From assembly GCF_028532485.1 (NCBI RefSeq), contig NZ_CP116942.1, positions 62,001 to 126,000 of the forward strand: 64,000 nt of DNA, read 5' to 3'. Within the stretch, counting starts at the first letter, position 1. Each line of letters opens with the position of its first letter. A model generated the notes under the pieces. It saw only the letters and a program-made list of their open reading frames with translations, did not search any database and had not been told where the DNA came from. Both the position numbers and the translations under genes were made by a program. This document shows positions 48,488 to 56,777 of this stretch, piece after piece. Source of the DNA: Iamia majanohamensis. GTDB taxonomy: Bacteria; Actinomycetota; Acidimicrobiia; Acidimicrobiales; Iamiaceae.

Positions 48488-49081
48488 TCAGGGAGCGGGC
48501 AGGAGCAGGGCGGCCACGTCGTCGGCCCGGCGACGGGCCAGCGCGTCGAGCGCCTCGCCCTCCACCAGGGTCGACTCCACCATCAGGGCGAACAGCGTGC
48601 CGGCCACGGTGCGGGCGGCCAGGCCCGGCGCCGCGGTGATCTCGGGCACGACCCGCACCAGGGCCTCGCCCAGCACCTCCTCGATGGTGCGGCGGAGCTC
48701 GTCGCCCACGTCGCGGGCGGTGGGGTCGCCGTGGATGGCCTCGCTCAGCAGCAGCCGCCAGATGGGCGCCTCCTGCTCGGCCCCCTCCCACATGGCGAGG
48801 ACGAGGGCGACCAGCCGCTCGGCCGGGGCCATCCGCAGGTCGGGGACCGGGAGGTGGGCCAGCTGGGCGTCGTAGCGGCGCTCCTCGATGACGGCGCGGA
48901 GGAGGGCCTCCTTGGACGGGAAGTAGTGGTAGATCGCGGCCACGTTGAGCTCGCACGCCCCGGCCAGGGCCCGCATGCTCGTGCCCGAGGCCCCCTTCTC
49001 GGCCATGAGGGCGAGGGCCACGTCGAGGATGTGCTCGCGCTGGCCCCCCCGGGAGGGGGCCGGGGGGACGGCCGTGGTCAC
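48488..49081 (-). CDS. TetR-family transcriptional regulator
   Basis: A 197-residue TetR protein: HILDVALALMAEKGASGTSMRALAGACELNVAAIYHYFPSKEALLRAVIEE is the N-terminal DNA-binding domain with the canonical Y-H-Y-F-x-S-K-E ending. The C-terminal ligand domain is helical and unassigned. It follows the P450 gene by 28 bp on the same strand, so it is likely to control that operon through the palindromes upstream of the P450. GTG start at 49081. Confidence 0.88.
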   Translation of the reverse strand: MTTAVPPAPSRGGQREHILDVALALMAEKGASGTSMRALAGACELNVAAIYHYFPSKEALLRAVIEERRYDAQLAHLPVPDLRMAPAERLVALVLAMWEGAEQEAPIWRLLLSEAIHGDPTARDVGDELRRTIEEVLGEALVRVVPEITAAPGLAARTVAGTLFALMVESTLVEGEALDALARRRADDVAALLLPAP

Positions 49082-49109
49082 CGCCGGGCCGCCGTCGGCC
49101 CGCCGCCGG

Positions 49110-50360
49110 TCACGAGGCCACCGGGTCGGTGACCGGGGTGAACACGGCGGGCAGGCTCTCGATCCCGAGCACCAGCGTGGACCGGTTGCGGTGCACCTTC
49201 CCCGGCTCCGCGGCCCGGATGTCGCCCAGGCGGGACAGCAGCTGCTCGAACACGACCTTCACCTCCAGCCGGGCCAGGTTGGCACCCAGGCAGTAGTGCG
49301 TGCCCGCCCCGAAGGCCAGGTGGTTGTTGGGCGACCGGTCGACCACGAAGTCGTCGGGGCGCTCGAAGACCCGATCGTCGCGGTTGGCCGACTGGTAGAG
49401 CATGAGGATCCGGTCGCCGACCTCGATGCGCTGGCCGTGCACCTCGTGGGCCGTGGTGCAGGTGCGCATGAAGGTCATCACCGGCGTGGTCCAGCGGATG
49501 ATCTCGTCCACGGCCAGGTCCATCAGGCCGGGGTCGTCGAGCAGGCGCTGGCGCTGGTCGGGGAAGCGGGTGAGGGCGAGGAGCCCGCCGGAGATGGCGT
49601 TGCGGGTGGTCTCGTTGCCGGCCACCAGCAGGAGGGTGAGGAACATGAGCAGCTCGTCGTCCTGCAGGGCGCCGTCGCCGTAGAGGGCGGGGTCGCCGGA
49701 CTTGAGCTCCTTCTCCAGCCCGCCCTCGTCGAAGGCGCGGGTGAGGATGCCGATGATGTCGTCGGTGGCCTGCTCCCGGCGCTGGGGGATGAGCTCCATG
49801 CACACCTCGGCGAACTCGCCGAAGGCCACCGCGGCGGCGTCGAGCTCGGGCCCGCCCGGGTCGGCCCCGTCGCCGGCCATCATGGCGTCGGACCAGCGGT
49901 ACATGCGGTCCCGGGTCTCGGGGTCGAGGCCCATCATCTCCGAGATGATGATGAGCGGCACGTGGGCGGCCATCTCCTCCACGAAGTCGATCTCGCCCCG
50001 CTCCTGGACCTCGTCGATGATGCTGTCGGCCAGCTCGCGGATGTGGGGGGTGAGCTCGCGGACCCGGCGGGGGGTGAAGCCCCGGTTGATGAGGCGGCGC
50101 TGGCGGGTGTGCTCGGGGTCGTCGAGGGCGATGAGCGACATGTCGGCGGCCACCTTGGGCCGCACCCCCTGGGCCGCCGACCACAGGTCCGACCGGCGCG
50201 ACACCTCGAACACGTCGGCGTGGCGGCTCACGACCCACAGGTCGTTGGGCTCGTCGCGGTACAGGGGCGCCTCGTCCCGGAGCCAGCGGTAGGTGGACCA
50301 CGGGTCGTCGTAGAGCGCGGGGTCGAGGATGTCGATGGCGCGGTCGGTGGAGGAGGGCAT
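49110..50360 (-). CDS. Cytochrome P450
   Basis: A 416-residue bacterial class I P450. The I-helix motif is LLVAGNETTRNAI, the K-helix ExxR is EIIRW, and the heme loop is FGAGTHYCLGANLARLE with ligand Cys357. It should hydroxylate a hydrophobic substrate, which the sequence does not reveal; a ferredoxin and reductase must be supplied from elsewhere since none is adjacent. ATG 50360 follows the operator region directly; the longer in-frame start at 50543 runs through the operator palindromes and is rejected. Confidence 0.94.
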   Translation of the reverse strand: MPSSTDRAIDILDPALYDDPWSTYRWLRDEAPLYRDEPNDLWVVSRHADVFEVSRRSDLWSAAQGVRPKVAADMSLIALDDPEHTRQRRLINRGFTPRRVRELTPHIRELADSIIDEVQERGEIDFVEEMAAHVPLIIISEMMGLDPETRDRMYRWSDAMMAGDGADPGGPELDAAAVAFGEFAEVCMELIPQRREQATDDIIGILTRAFDEGGLEKELKSGDPALYGDGALQDDELLMFLTLLLVAGNETTRNAISGGLLALTRFPDQRQRLLDDPGLMDLAVDEIIRWTTPVMTFMRTCTTAHEVHGQRIEVGDRILMLYQSANRDDRVFERPDDFVVDRSPNNHLAFGAGTHYCLGANLARLEVKVVFEQLLSRLGDIRAAEPGKVHRNRSTLVLGIESLPAVFTPVTDPVAS

Positions 50361-50381
50361 CGTCCGAGGCTCGCGCCTCAA

Positions 50382-50411
50382 CGAACGTTCGGTCAAGGTG
50401 AACGCTCGTTC
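50382..50411. promoter_or_regulatory. TetR-type operator palindromes upstream of the P450
   Basis: CGAACGTTCG (50382-50391) is a perfect palindrome and GAACGCTCGTTC (50400-50411) is a second, with GAACG/CGTTC arms. Two closely related dyads about 19 bp apart are typical TetR-family sites. They lie 22-51 bp upstream of the P450 start codon. Confidence 0.65.
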
Positions 50412-50530
50412 AGGGGTGCTCGCGACCGTTTGCACGCCGGGAGCGCGGGGTATGTCGTGCGGGTCCCCCGAACGAGCGACGGCCGGCCCCTCCCCCCCGA
50501 GCCGGCGGTCGCCTTCCTGGCGGGAACCAC

Positions 50531-50565
50531 CGACGCCCACCACGGCCCTGCCGCGGTGGGCGTCG
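50531..50565 (-). terminator. Hairpin terminator after csoR
   Basis: CGACGCCCACC and GGTGGGCGTCG make a perfect 11-bp stem with a 13-nt loop, 12 nt past the csoR stop on the minus strand. It separates csoR from the P450 operon downstream. Confidence 0.6.
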
Positions 50566-50576
50566 CGCGTCCGGCC

Positions 50577-50861
50577 CTAGCTGCGGACCAGGCGGGCCAC
50601 CGCCGCGGTGGCCTCGGCCACGATGCGGTCGACCTCGGCCGGGTCGCCGTCGCGGGCGGCGTCGGCCACGCAGTGGCGCACGTGCTGGTCGAGCAGGCCG
50701 AGGGCGACGCTGTTGAGGGCGCTGCTGACCGCGCTGATCTGGGTCAGCACGTCGATGCAGTAGGTGTCCTCGTCGACCATGCGCTGGAGGCCCCGCACCT
50801 GGCCCTCGATCCGGCGGAGCCGCCGGGCGTAGTCGTCCTTGTCCATGGAGTAGCCGGGCAT
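50577..50861 (-). CDS. csoR: CsoR-type copper-sensing repressor
   Basis: The 94-residue DUF156 protein is all-helical and has the copper-sensing triad C35, H60 and C64 in DEDTYCIDVLTQ and DQHVRHC, the same pattern as mycobacterial CsoR. Without copper it should block transcription; Cu(I) binding releases it. ATG 50861 has GGAGG about 5 nt upstream. A G-tract palindrome typical of CsoR boxes lies 30-44 bp upstream, indicating autoregulation. No copper pump or chaperone gene is in the window. Confidence 0.9.
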   Translation of the reverse strand: MPGYSMDKDDYARRLRRIEGQVRGLQRMVDEDTYCIDVLTQISAVSSALNSVALGLLDQHVRHCVADAARDGDPAEVDRIVAEATAAVARLVRS

Positions 50862-50890
50862 CGGACCTCCGGGGGTCGGGCTCCATAGGG

Positions 50891-50905
50891 TACCCCCGGG
50901 GGGTA
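50891..50905. promoter_or_regulatory. CsoR-type operator
   Basis: TACCCCCGGGGGGTA is a near-perfect G/C-tract palindrome with TAC/GTA ends, the known layout of CsoR/RcnR boxes. A possible -10 (TACCCT on the minus strand) overlaps its downstream edge. Confidence 0.7.
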
Positions 50906-50926
50906 GGGGGTCGGCGCGCTCCCGGC

Positions 50927-51903
50927 TCAGGGGCCGTGCACCCGGCCGGTCCAGGACCGGCCGTCCCACCAGCGGTGGCGCCCGGCGGCCCAGGGGTCGG
51001 GGTACCAGCCCGCGGGGCGGGTGGGGGCGGGCAGGGGCGCCGGGCCCGAGCGCCCGGCGCGGGAGGCGAGCACGACCGCGCCCACCGCCACCGCGACGCC
51101 GCCGAGCAGCCACGCCAGCACGACGAGGCCGGGGCCGGCGCCGCCGCCGACCGCGCCGACGGTGCCGCCCGACGAGCCCGACCCGGCGTCGAAGCTCTCG
51201 TCGAGGACCGCGGCCCGGGCCCACCGGGGCGTGTAGCCGGTGTCGGGCACGACCCGGTGGGGGTCGGCCCCGAAGGCCTCGGTGTCGACGTCGGCCAGCA
51301 GCGGGGCCAGGTCGGCGGGGACCGGGGTGGTGGCGTCGTCGGTGACCCACCACACCGCGTCCTGGGCCCGTGCGGTCGGCGCCTCCTGGGCCGCCACCGC
51401 CCGCAGCACGGTGGGCAGCGGCTCCTCGGCCGGGCCGAGGTGGCGCAGCGGGGTGGCCTCGGACGGGGCGCCGTCGTCGGCCTCGGTGCAGTACACGACC
51501 AGGGTGTGGCTGCTCTCGCCGGGCGGGACCATGAGGGTCGGGGTCCCGCCGTCGGTCGCCACCTGGGCCAGGGTCGGGTCGTCGACGGGGCCGCCCACGG
51601 CCACCGTCTGGTCACCGGCCTCGTCGGTGGCCAGCAGGGTGCCGAAGGGCACCGCGACCGGTGCCGCCGCACCCGTGGCGTTGCTGACCTCCACGACCAC
51701 CTGCATGTCCTCGGCGCCGGCGAAGTCGGTGGTCGCGGTGGCGGTGAGGCCGGGGACCTCGCCGTCGAGGAGGGGACCGAGCGCCGCCGGCGGGGCGGGG
51801 GCGTCCTGGGCGCCGGCCGCGGCCGGGACCGCCAGCACCGCCAGGGCCGCGGCGGCGACGGCGGCCAGCAGGCGGAGGGGCGAGGGCGGGGGCGGCGGGC
51901 CAT
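50927..51903 (-). CDS. Secreted, membrane-anchored DUF2510 protein with 5' frameshift
   Basis: The protein frame carries a signal-peptide core (LRLLAAVAAAALAVLAVPAAAGAQ), an extracytoplasmic about 220-residue domain, one membrane helix (VVLAWLLGGVAVAVGAVVLA) and a cytoplasmic DUF2510 motif, AGWYPDPWAAGRHRWWDGRSW. The frame has no start codon. ATG 51903 with GGGAGG 5 nt upstream begins MARRPRPRP in another frame; adding one base in the C-rich run near 51876-51880 joins it to LRLLAAV and gives a perfect signal peptide. So either a single-base deletion has broken the gene or the sequence has an error. Confidence 0.6.
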
Positions 51904-52063
51904 CGGGGCCTCCCGGGGGTGGGGACGTCCCGACCGTACCCCGGCCCCCGGTCCCGGGGCGGGGCGGGACCGGGGGGAGCCCTCCCCGGCGCCCGACGGG
52001 GGGTCCGGCCAGCCCGGCGCCCCCTAGGGTGCGGCCGTCCTGCCCGCCGCCCCGAGGTCCGCC

Positions 52064-53554
52064 GTGCCCCGCCCCGCGCGCTCCACCGTCGCCGCCCTGG
52101 CCGCGGCCGGCGCCGTGGGCGCGGCCGTGCTCTGGCGCCGCCGGGGGGCGTCCCCCGCCGGGCCCGCCCCGGTGGTCGGGGGGACCTCCTCGCTGGCCCG
52201 CAACGCCCGGCTCGGGGCCGTGGGGGTGCGGTCGTCGGCCCGCTACGCGACCCACCGGGCCCGGCGCACCTTCGCCGCCGCCGAGCGGCGGGAGGCCCTC
52301 GACACCGCCTTCCAGATGCGCACCGCGGAGGAGGTGGCCGCCACCCTCGGCGACATGAAGGGCGCCCTCATGAAGCTCGGCCAGATGGCGTCCTACCTCG
52401 ACCAGGGCCTGCCCGAGCCCGTGCGCGACGCCCTGGCCCAGCTCCGCACCGCGGCCCCGCCCATGGCCCCGGAGCTGGCCGCCGGGGTGGTCGCCGAGGA
52501 GCTGGGCGCCGAGCCCGAGGAGGTCTTCGCCGAGTGGGACCCGGTGCCCATCGCCGCGGCCTCGATCGGGCAGGTCCACCGGGCCCTCACCCGCGACGGG
52601 CGGGCCGTGGCGGTGAAGGTCCAGTACCCCGGTGTGGCCGGCGCCATCGAGTCCGACCTGGCCAGCGCGGGCGTCCTCTTCAGCGGCATGGGCACCGCGT
52701 TCCGCGGCCTCGAGCCCGGTCCCCTGGTCGAGGAGCTGCGCGCTCGGCTGCTGGAGGAGCTCGACTACGCCCTCGAGGCCGAGAACCAGGCCCTGTTCGC
52801 CGACTTCTACCGCGACCACCCCTTCATCCACGTGCCCGACGTGGTGCCCGAGCTGTCGACGGCCCGGGTGCTCACCACCGAGCTGGCGGTGGGCCGCACC
52901 TTCGAGGAGGTGGTGGCCTCCGACCAGGCCACCCGCGACCGGGCCGCCGAGGTCATCTACCGCTTCGTGTTCCGCAGCCTCTACCGCCTCCAGGCCTTCA
53001 ACGGCGACCCCCACCCGGGCAACTACCTCTTCGGCGACGACGGCCGGGTGACGTTCCTCGACTTCGGGCTGGTGAAGCGGTTCACCGACGCCGAGCTGGC
53101 CGACTTCTCCGAGATGGTCCAGGCCATGGCCGTCGACCGCGACCCGGCCTGGTTCCGGCGCACCATCGAGCGGGTCGGGCTCCTGCCGCCGGGCCACCCC
53201 GCCAGCGACGCCGAGCTCATGGAGTACTTCGGCCACTTCTACGAGCTGGTCGACGCCGAGGGGCCCTCCACCGTCACCAGCGCCTACGCCAGCGAGTCGG
53301 TGCGGCGCATCTTCGACCCCACCGGGCCCTACGCCGAGATCCAGAGGGCGGCCAACCTGCCCCCGGCCTTCGTGATCATCCAGCGGATCAACCTCGGCCT
53401 CTACGCCATCATGGGCGAGCTCGGGGCCACCGCCGACTGGCGGGGCATCTGCGAGGAGCTGTGGCCCTTCGTCGACGGCCCGCCCCGCACCGCGCTGGGC
53501 GAGCAGGAGGCGGCCTGGGCGGCCGGCCGGGCCGCAGCGCGGGCGCCCTCCTAG
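52064..53554 (+). CDS. ABC1/AarF/UbiB-family kinase-like protein
   Basis: A 496-residue protein of the atypical ABC1 kinase-like family: the KxGQ motif appears as [18 protein letters not shown], the A-rich loop as [11 protein letters not shown], then [23 protein letters not shown], the [12 protein letters not shown] catalytic-type loop and [10 protein letters not shown] (DFG). The N-terminus has a hydrophobic helix. Relatives support quinone biosynthesis or lipid metabolism. GTG start at 52064. It precedes ppk2 by 41 bp. Confidence 0.9.
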   Translation: MPRPARSTVAALAAAGAVGAAVLWRRRGASPAGPAPVVGGTSSLARNARLGAVGVRSSARYATHRARRTFAAAERREALDTAFQMRTAEEVAATLGDMKGALMKLGQMASYLDQGLPEPVRDALAQLRTAAPPMAPELAAGVVAEELGAEPEEVFAEWDPVPIAAASIGQVHRALTRDGRAVAVKVQYPGVAGAIESDLASAGVLFSGMGTAFRGLEPGPLVEELRARLLEELDYALEAENQALFADFYRDHPFIHVPDVVPELSTARVLTTELAVGRTFEEVVASDQATRDRAAEVIYRFVFRSLYRLQAFNGDPHPGNYLFGDDGRVTFLDFGLVKRFTDAELADFSEMVQAMAVDRDPAWFRRTIERVGLLPPGHPASDAELMEYFGHFYELVDAEGPSTVTSAYASESVRRIFDPTGPYAEIQRAANLPPAFVIIQRINLGLYAIMGELGATADWRGICEELWPFVDGPPRTALGEQEAAWAAGRAAARAPS

Positions 53555-53583
53555 GCGGCCCGGCACCCCCGCGCGACCGGCCC

Positions 53584-53589
53584 TACGCT
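53584..53589 (+). promoter_or_regulatory. Leaderless -10 hexamer of ppk2
   Basis: TACGCT, six nt, then the ATG at 53596. Confidence 0.5.
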
Positions 53590-53595
53590 GCCGCG

Positions 53596-54360
53596 ATGGG
53601 CCGCATCGACGACCTCGACCTGTCGCTGCGGCTCAGCCGCGACGACTACGACCAGCGCCTGGCCGCGGCCCAGGAGCGCCTCGTCCAGCTGCGGCTCACC
53701 CTCGGCGGCCAGCTGGGCGGCGAGCTGGGCCCCGGCCTGCTGCTCATCTTCGAGGGCAAGGACGCCTCGGGGAAGGGCGGTGCCATCAAGCGGGTGGTGG
53801 AGCGCCTCGACCCCCGCCACTACCGGGTCGACTCCTTCGCCGCCCCCACCCCCGACGAGAAGCGCCACAACTTCCTCTGGCGCTTCGCCCACCGGGTGCC
53901 GGGCCAGGGCGGGATGGTCGTGTTCGACCGGAGCTGGTACGGCCGGGTGCTCGTCGAGCGGGTGGAGGGCTTCGCCACCGAGCGGCAGTGGCGCCGGGCC
54001 TACGACGAGATCGTGCGCCACGAGGAGATGCTGGCCCGCGAGGAGCTGCTCATCGTGAAGTTCTGGCTCCACATCTCCGACGACGAGCAGGCCCAGCGCT
54101 TCGAGGACCGCGAGGGCGACCCGCTGAAGCGCTGGAAGCTCACCGACGAGGACTGGCGCAACCGGGAGAAGGCCGACCAGTACCGGGAGGCGGCCGAGGA
54201 GATGTTCGCCCTGACCGACCACGGCCTGGCCCCGTGGGTCGTGGTCCCGGCCGAGCAGAAGCGCTGGGCCCGGGTCGCGGTGATCGAGCACGTCATCGGC
54301 CACGTCGAGGACGGCATGCGCCGCTGGGGCATGGAGGTGCCCGACCCCCTGGAGGGCTGA
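53596..54360 (+). CDS. ppk2: Polyphosphate kinase 2
   Basis: The 254-residue protein is a complete PPK2: Walker A FEGKDASGKGGAIKR, lid-region AAPTPDEKRHNFLWR, Walker B-like MVVFDRSWYGRVLVERVEGF and the C-terminal EDPLKRWKLTDEDW-type segment (here GDPLKRWKLTDEDW). PPK2 transfers phosphate between polyphosphate and nucleotides, mostly regenerating NTPs. Its size fits class I. The ATG lies six nt after TACGCT, so it may have its own leaderless promoter despite following the ABC1 gene closely. Confidence 0.95.
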   Translation: MGRIDDLDLSLRLSRDDYDQRLAAAQERLVQLRLTLGGQLGGELGPGLLLIFEGKDASGKGGAIKRVVERLDPRHYRVDSFAAPTPDEKRHNFLWRFAHRVPGQGGMVVFDRSWYGRVLVERVEGFATERQWRRAYDEIVRHEEMLAREELLIVKFWLHISDDEQAQRFEDREGDPLKRWKLTDEDWRNREKADQYREAAEEMFALTDHGLAPWVVVPAEQKRWARVAVIEHVIGHVEDGMRRWGMEVPDPLEG

Positions 54361-54427
54361 GGCGTCGGGTCCGGCGGCGCGTCCCTGGCGGCCGGGTGCC
54401 CGGTCAGGTCGCCCGGAGGGGCCGGGG

Positions 54428-55162
54428 TCAGGCCTTCTCGAAGACGAGGAGGAGCTCGAAGGAGCCCTCGTCCTCGATGCTGGCCACGAACGGCGGGGAG
54501 CGGACCTCGATGTCGTGGTCCGCCAGCACCACCGGCACCGGCTCGACCGTCGCCACCCGGATGGTGTCCCCCTCGACCTGGGCCTCGAGCGGCACGGTGA
54601 CCGGCGTGGCCACCCCGTGCAGGGTCAGCTCGCCCACCGCGTCGACGGTGGCGGTGAACCCGTCGGCCGGGTCGCCGCCGAGGTCGAGGGGCTCGGTGAG
54701 GGTGAAGGTGGCCTCGGGGAACTCGCTCGTCTCGAGCCCGTTGTCCTCCATGGCCCCGGCCCGGTTGCCCACGTTGCCGGTGGGCGGGTCGTCGGTGAAC
54801 TCCAGGGCGGTCAGGTCCACGACCACGTCGGCCGCCGTCACCTCCGAGCCGTCGACGGTCAGCGAGCCGTCGACCTCCGGGCTGCGACCCACCGCGGTGT
54901 GGCTGATGGCCCCGGCGAACTCCTCCTCGATCCGGAACCCGGCGGTGGTGTCGCCGCCGGTGCGGACCACCCACTCGCCGTCGTAGGTGTCGGGCGCGTC
55001 GCCGACGGGCTCGCCGGACCCCTCGGACCCGGAGTCGAGGCTCAGCTCCTCGGGGGCGTCGTCGCGGACGACGAACCAGTACACCCCCGCTCCCACGAGC
55101 ACCACCACGACCAGGAGCGCACCGACCAGCTTCTTGCCCATCGGGGCAGTCTGGTCGACCAC
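54428..55162 (-). CDS. YceI-family lipid-binding protein, membrane-anchored
   Basis: A single N-terminal helix (about 9-30) anchors a YceI beta-barrel: DGEWVVRTGGDTTAGFRIEEEF, SEVTAADVVVDLTALEF, ETSEFPEATFTLTEPLDL, GELTLHGVATPVTVPLEA and a C-terminal VRSPPFVASIEDEGSFELLLVFE. YceI proteins bind polyisoprenoid-like lipids outside the cytoplasm. GTG 55162 has GGAG about 7 nt upstream; ATG 55141 would shorten it by seven residues. No operon partner. Confidence 0.85.
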   Translation of the reverse strand: MVDQTAPMGKKLVGALLVVVVLVGAGVYWFVVRDDAPEELSLDSGSEGSGEPVGDAPDTYDGEWVVRTGGDTTAGFRIEEEFAGAISHTAVGRSPEVDGSLTVDGSEVTAADVVVDLTALEFTDDPPTGNVGNRAGAMEDNGLETSEFPEATFTLTEPLDLGGDPADGFTATVDAVGELTLHGVATPVTVPLEAQVEGDTIRVATVEPVPVVLADHDIEVRSPPFVASIEDEGSFELLLVFEKA

Positions 55163-55227
55163 CCCCGGCTCCGCCGGTCGGCCCCGGCGTGGCCCCGGCC
55201 ACGATCGGCCTCAGCGGCGGGCCCCGG

Positions 55228-55281
55228 CGAGCTGGCGCGGGATGTGGTCGCCGGGGCCACCGGATGCCGTACCGGTACGGC
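55228..55281. repeat. Intergenic repeat unit with a 16-bp palindrome
   Basis: GAGCTGGCGCGGGATGTGGT and the following CGCC..CCACCGGATG resemble the 62-bp units at 56555-56730. It ends in GCCGTACCGGTACGGC (55266-55281), a perfect 16-bp palindrome. It lies between the YceI gene and the acyltransferase gene. Confidence 0.6.
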
Positions 55282-55287
55282 TCCCGG

Positions 55288-56463
55288 TCAGCGGCGAGCC
55301 CCGGTGGGCAGCTCGTGGCGGGCGAAGGTGCGGACCAGCACGGCCAGCACCAGCCCGGGCAGCACCACCCAGACGGGGCGGAGGGCCCACCAGGTGGGGG
55401 TGGCCTCCGACGGCAGGGTGAGCCCGAGCGCCAGGGCCGCGCCGATCACCGCGACCAGGGCGGTCATGTGCCAGGCGAAGACGGTCATGGCCACCGCGTT
55501 GACGCCGACCACGACCCGCCAGGGGCCCCGCCGGGCCAGCAGGCGCTCGAGGCGGGGCCGGAGCAGGAGGACGAGCCCGGTCTGGAGCACGGCCAGGGCG
55601 GCGATGCAGGCGGTGGTGGGGAACATGTTGCTGACGGCCTCGCCCCGGACCGCGACCATCGACGAGGGGTAGGGCCCGACCGTGGTGAGCAGGGCGAGGG
55701 CGGCCACGCCGGCGGCCACGAGGCCCACGTGCGCCCACCGGCCCCAGGCCACCAGGGTGCCGTCCCGCCACAGGTAGCCCAGCTGGTGGGCGAAGACCCA
55801 GACCAGGGCGGTGGTGACCAGGCCCCAGGCGTCGACGCCGGTGGTGAAGCGGAGGGCGTCGGCGCCGGCCATGCCGGCGACGAGGAGCCCGAGGGTGGCC
55901 CACGGGGCCCGGCGGTGGGCCCGGAGGGTGAGGGGGGCGACCAGGAGCACGGCGGTGTAGGTGCCGAGGAACCAGAGGGGCACGAACACGACCAGGCCCC
56001 ACGAGAGCACCGACGGCACGTCGACCACCAGGCGGACCAGGGTGTCGCCCACGGCCCAGGCCGCGACGAACACGCCGAGGGGTCGGCCCAGGCGGGCCAG
56101 GCGGCCCCGGACGAAGGCCGACCAGGTGCCCCGGCCCCGGCGCTCCAGGGCCTCGAAGGACGCCATGGTGGCGAACCCGCCCACCACGAAGAAGGCCGGC
56201 ATCACCTGCAGCACCCACGTGGCCAGCCAGGCGCCGGGGAGGGTGTCGATGGGGTTGGGCATGGTGAGGGCGCCCTGGCCGTCGACGTGGGTGATCGAGA
56301 AGGTCCAGTGCCAGAGGACGACCACCACGATGGCCAGGGCCCGCACGGCGTCGACGGTGCGGTCCCGGCTGTCGGGGGTGGCGTCGACCATCCCGTCGAC
56401 GGTGAGGCCGGCGGGCGCGGCGGGCGCCTCGGTCGGGGGAGGGGTGGTCGGTGCTGCGGTCAT
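55288..56463 (-). CDS. Acyltransferase 3 family membrane protein
   Basis: A 391-residue protein with about ten helices: RDRTVDAVRALAIVVVVLWHWTFS (the conserved R..D..R....L.V...H start), PAFFVVGGFATMAS, RGRLARLGRPLGVFV, VPLWFLGTYTAVLL and a closing WHMTALVAVIGAAL. Acyltransferase_3 enzymes acylate sugars, peptidoglycan or antibiotics at the membrane. ATG 56463. It is bracketed by related intergenic repeats on both sides. Confidence 0.87.
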   Translation of the reverse strand: MTAAPTTPPPTEAPAAPAGLTVDGMVDATPDSRDRTVDAVRALAIVVVVLWHWTFSITHVDGQGALTMPNPIDTLPGAWLATWVLQVMPAFFVVGGFATMASFEALERRGRGTWSAFVRGRLARLGRPLGVFVAAWAVGDTLVRLVVDVPSVLSWGLVVFVPLWFLGTYTAVLLVAPLTLRAHRRAPWATLGLLVAGMAGADALRFTTGVDAWGLVTTALVWVFAHQLGYLWRDGTLVAWGRWAHVGLVAAGVAALALLTTVGPYPSSMVAVRGEAVSNMFPTTACIAALAVLQTGLVLLLRPRLERLLARRGPWRVVVGVNAVAMTVFAWHMTALVAVIGAALALGLTLPSEATPTWWALRPVWVVLPGLVLAVLVRTFARHELPTGARR

Positions 56464-56557
56464 GGCCTCGACGATGCCCGGGGCCCCGGCCGCCCCTCCT
56501 CGGGTCCATCCCCCAGATCCCCCTGGGGACCCCCCAGACCCCGCGCCCCCTCCCGAG

Positions 56558-56732
56558 CTGGGCCGTGATGTGGTCGCCAGGACGACCGGATCCCGCGCCA
56601 GTTCGTCGACGTCCTCGAACTGGGCCGGGATGTGGTGCCCAGGACGACCGGATCCCGCGCCGGTTCGCCGACGTCCTCGAACTGGGCCGGGATGTGGTGC
56701 CCAGGGCGACCGGATCCCGCGCCGGTCCGGCT
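56558..56732. repeat. 62-bp tandem repeat, nearly three copies
   Basis: Units starting at 56558, 56620 and 56682 share CTGGGCCGGGATGTGGTG and ACCGGATCCCGCGCC; the last is incomplete. Within each unit GATGTGGTCGCC and GACGACCGGATC form an imperfect hairpin (9 of 12 pairs). A related single copy lies on the other side of the acyltransferase gene at 55228. Not coding. Confidence 0.85.
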
Positions 56733-56777
56733 GTCCGCTCGGACCGGTCAGGGGGGTCCGGGCGGGGAGGGGGAGGA

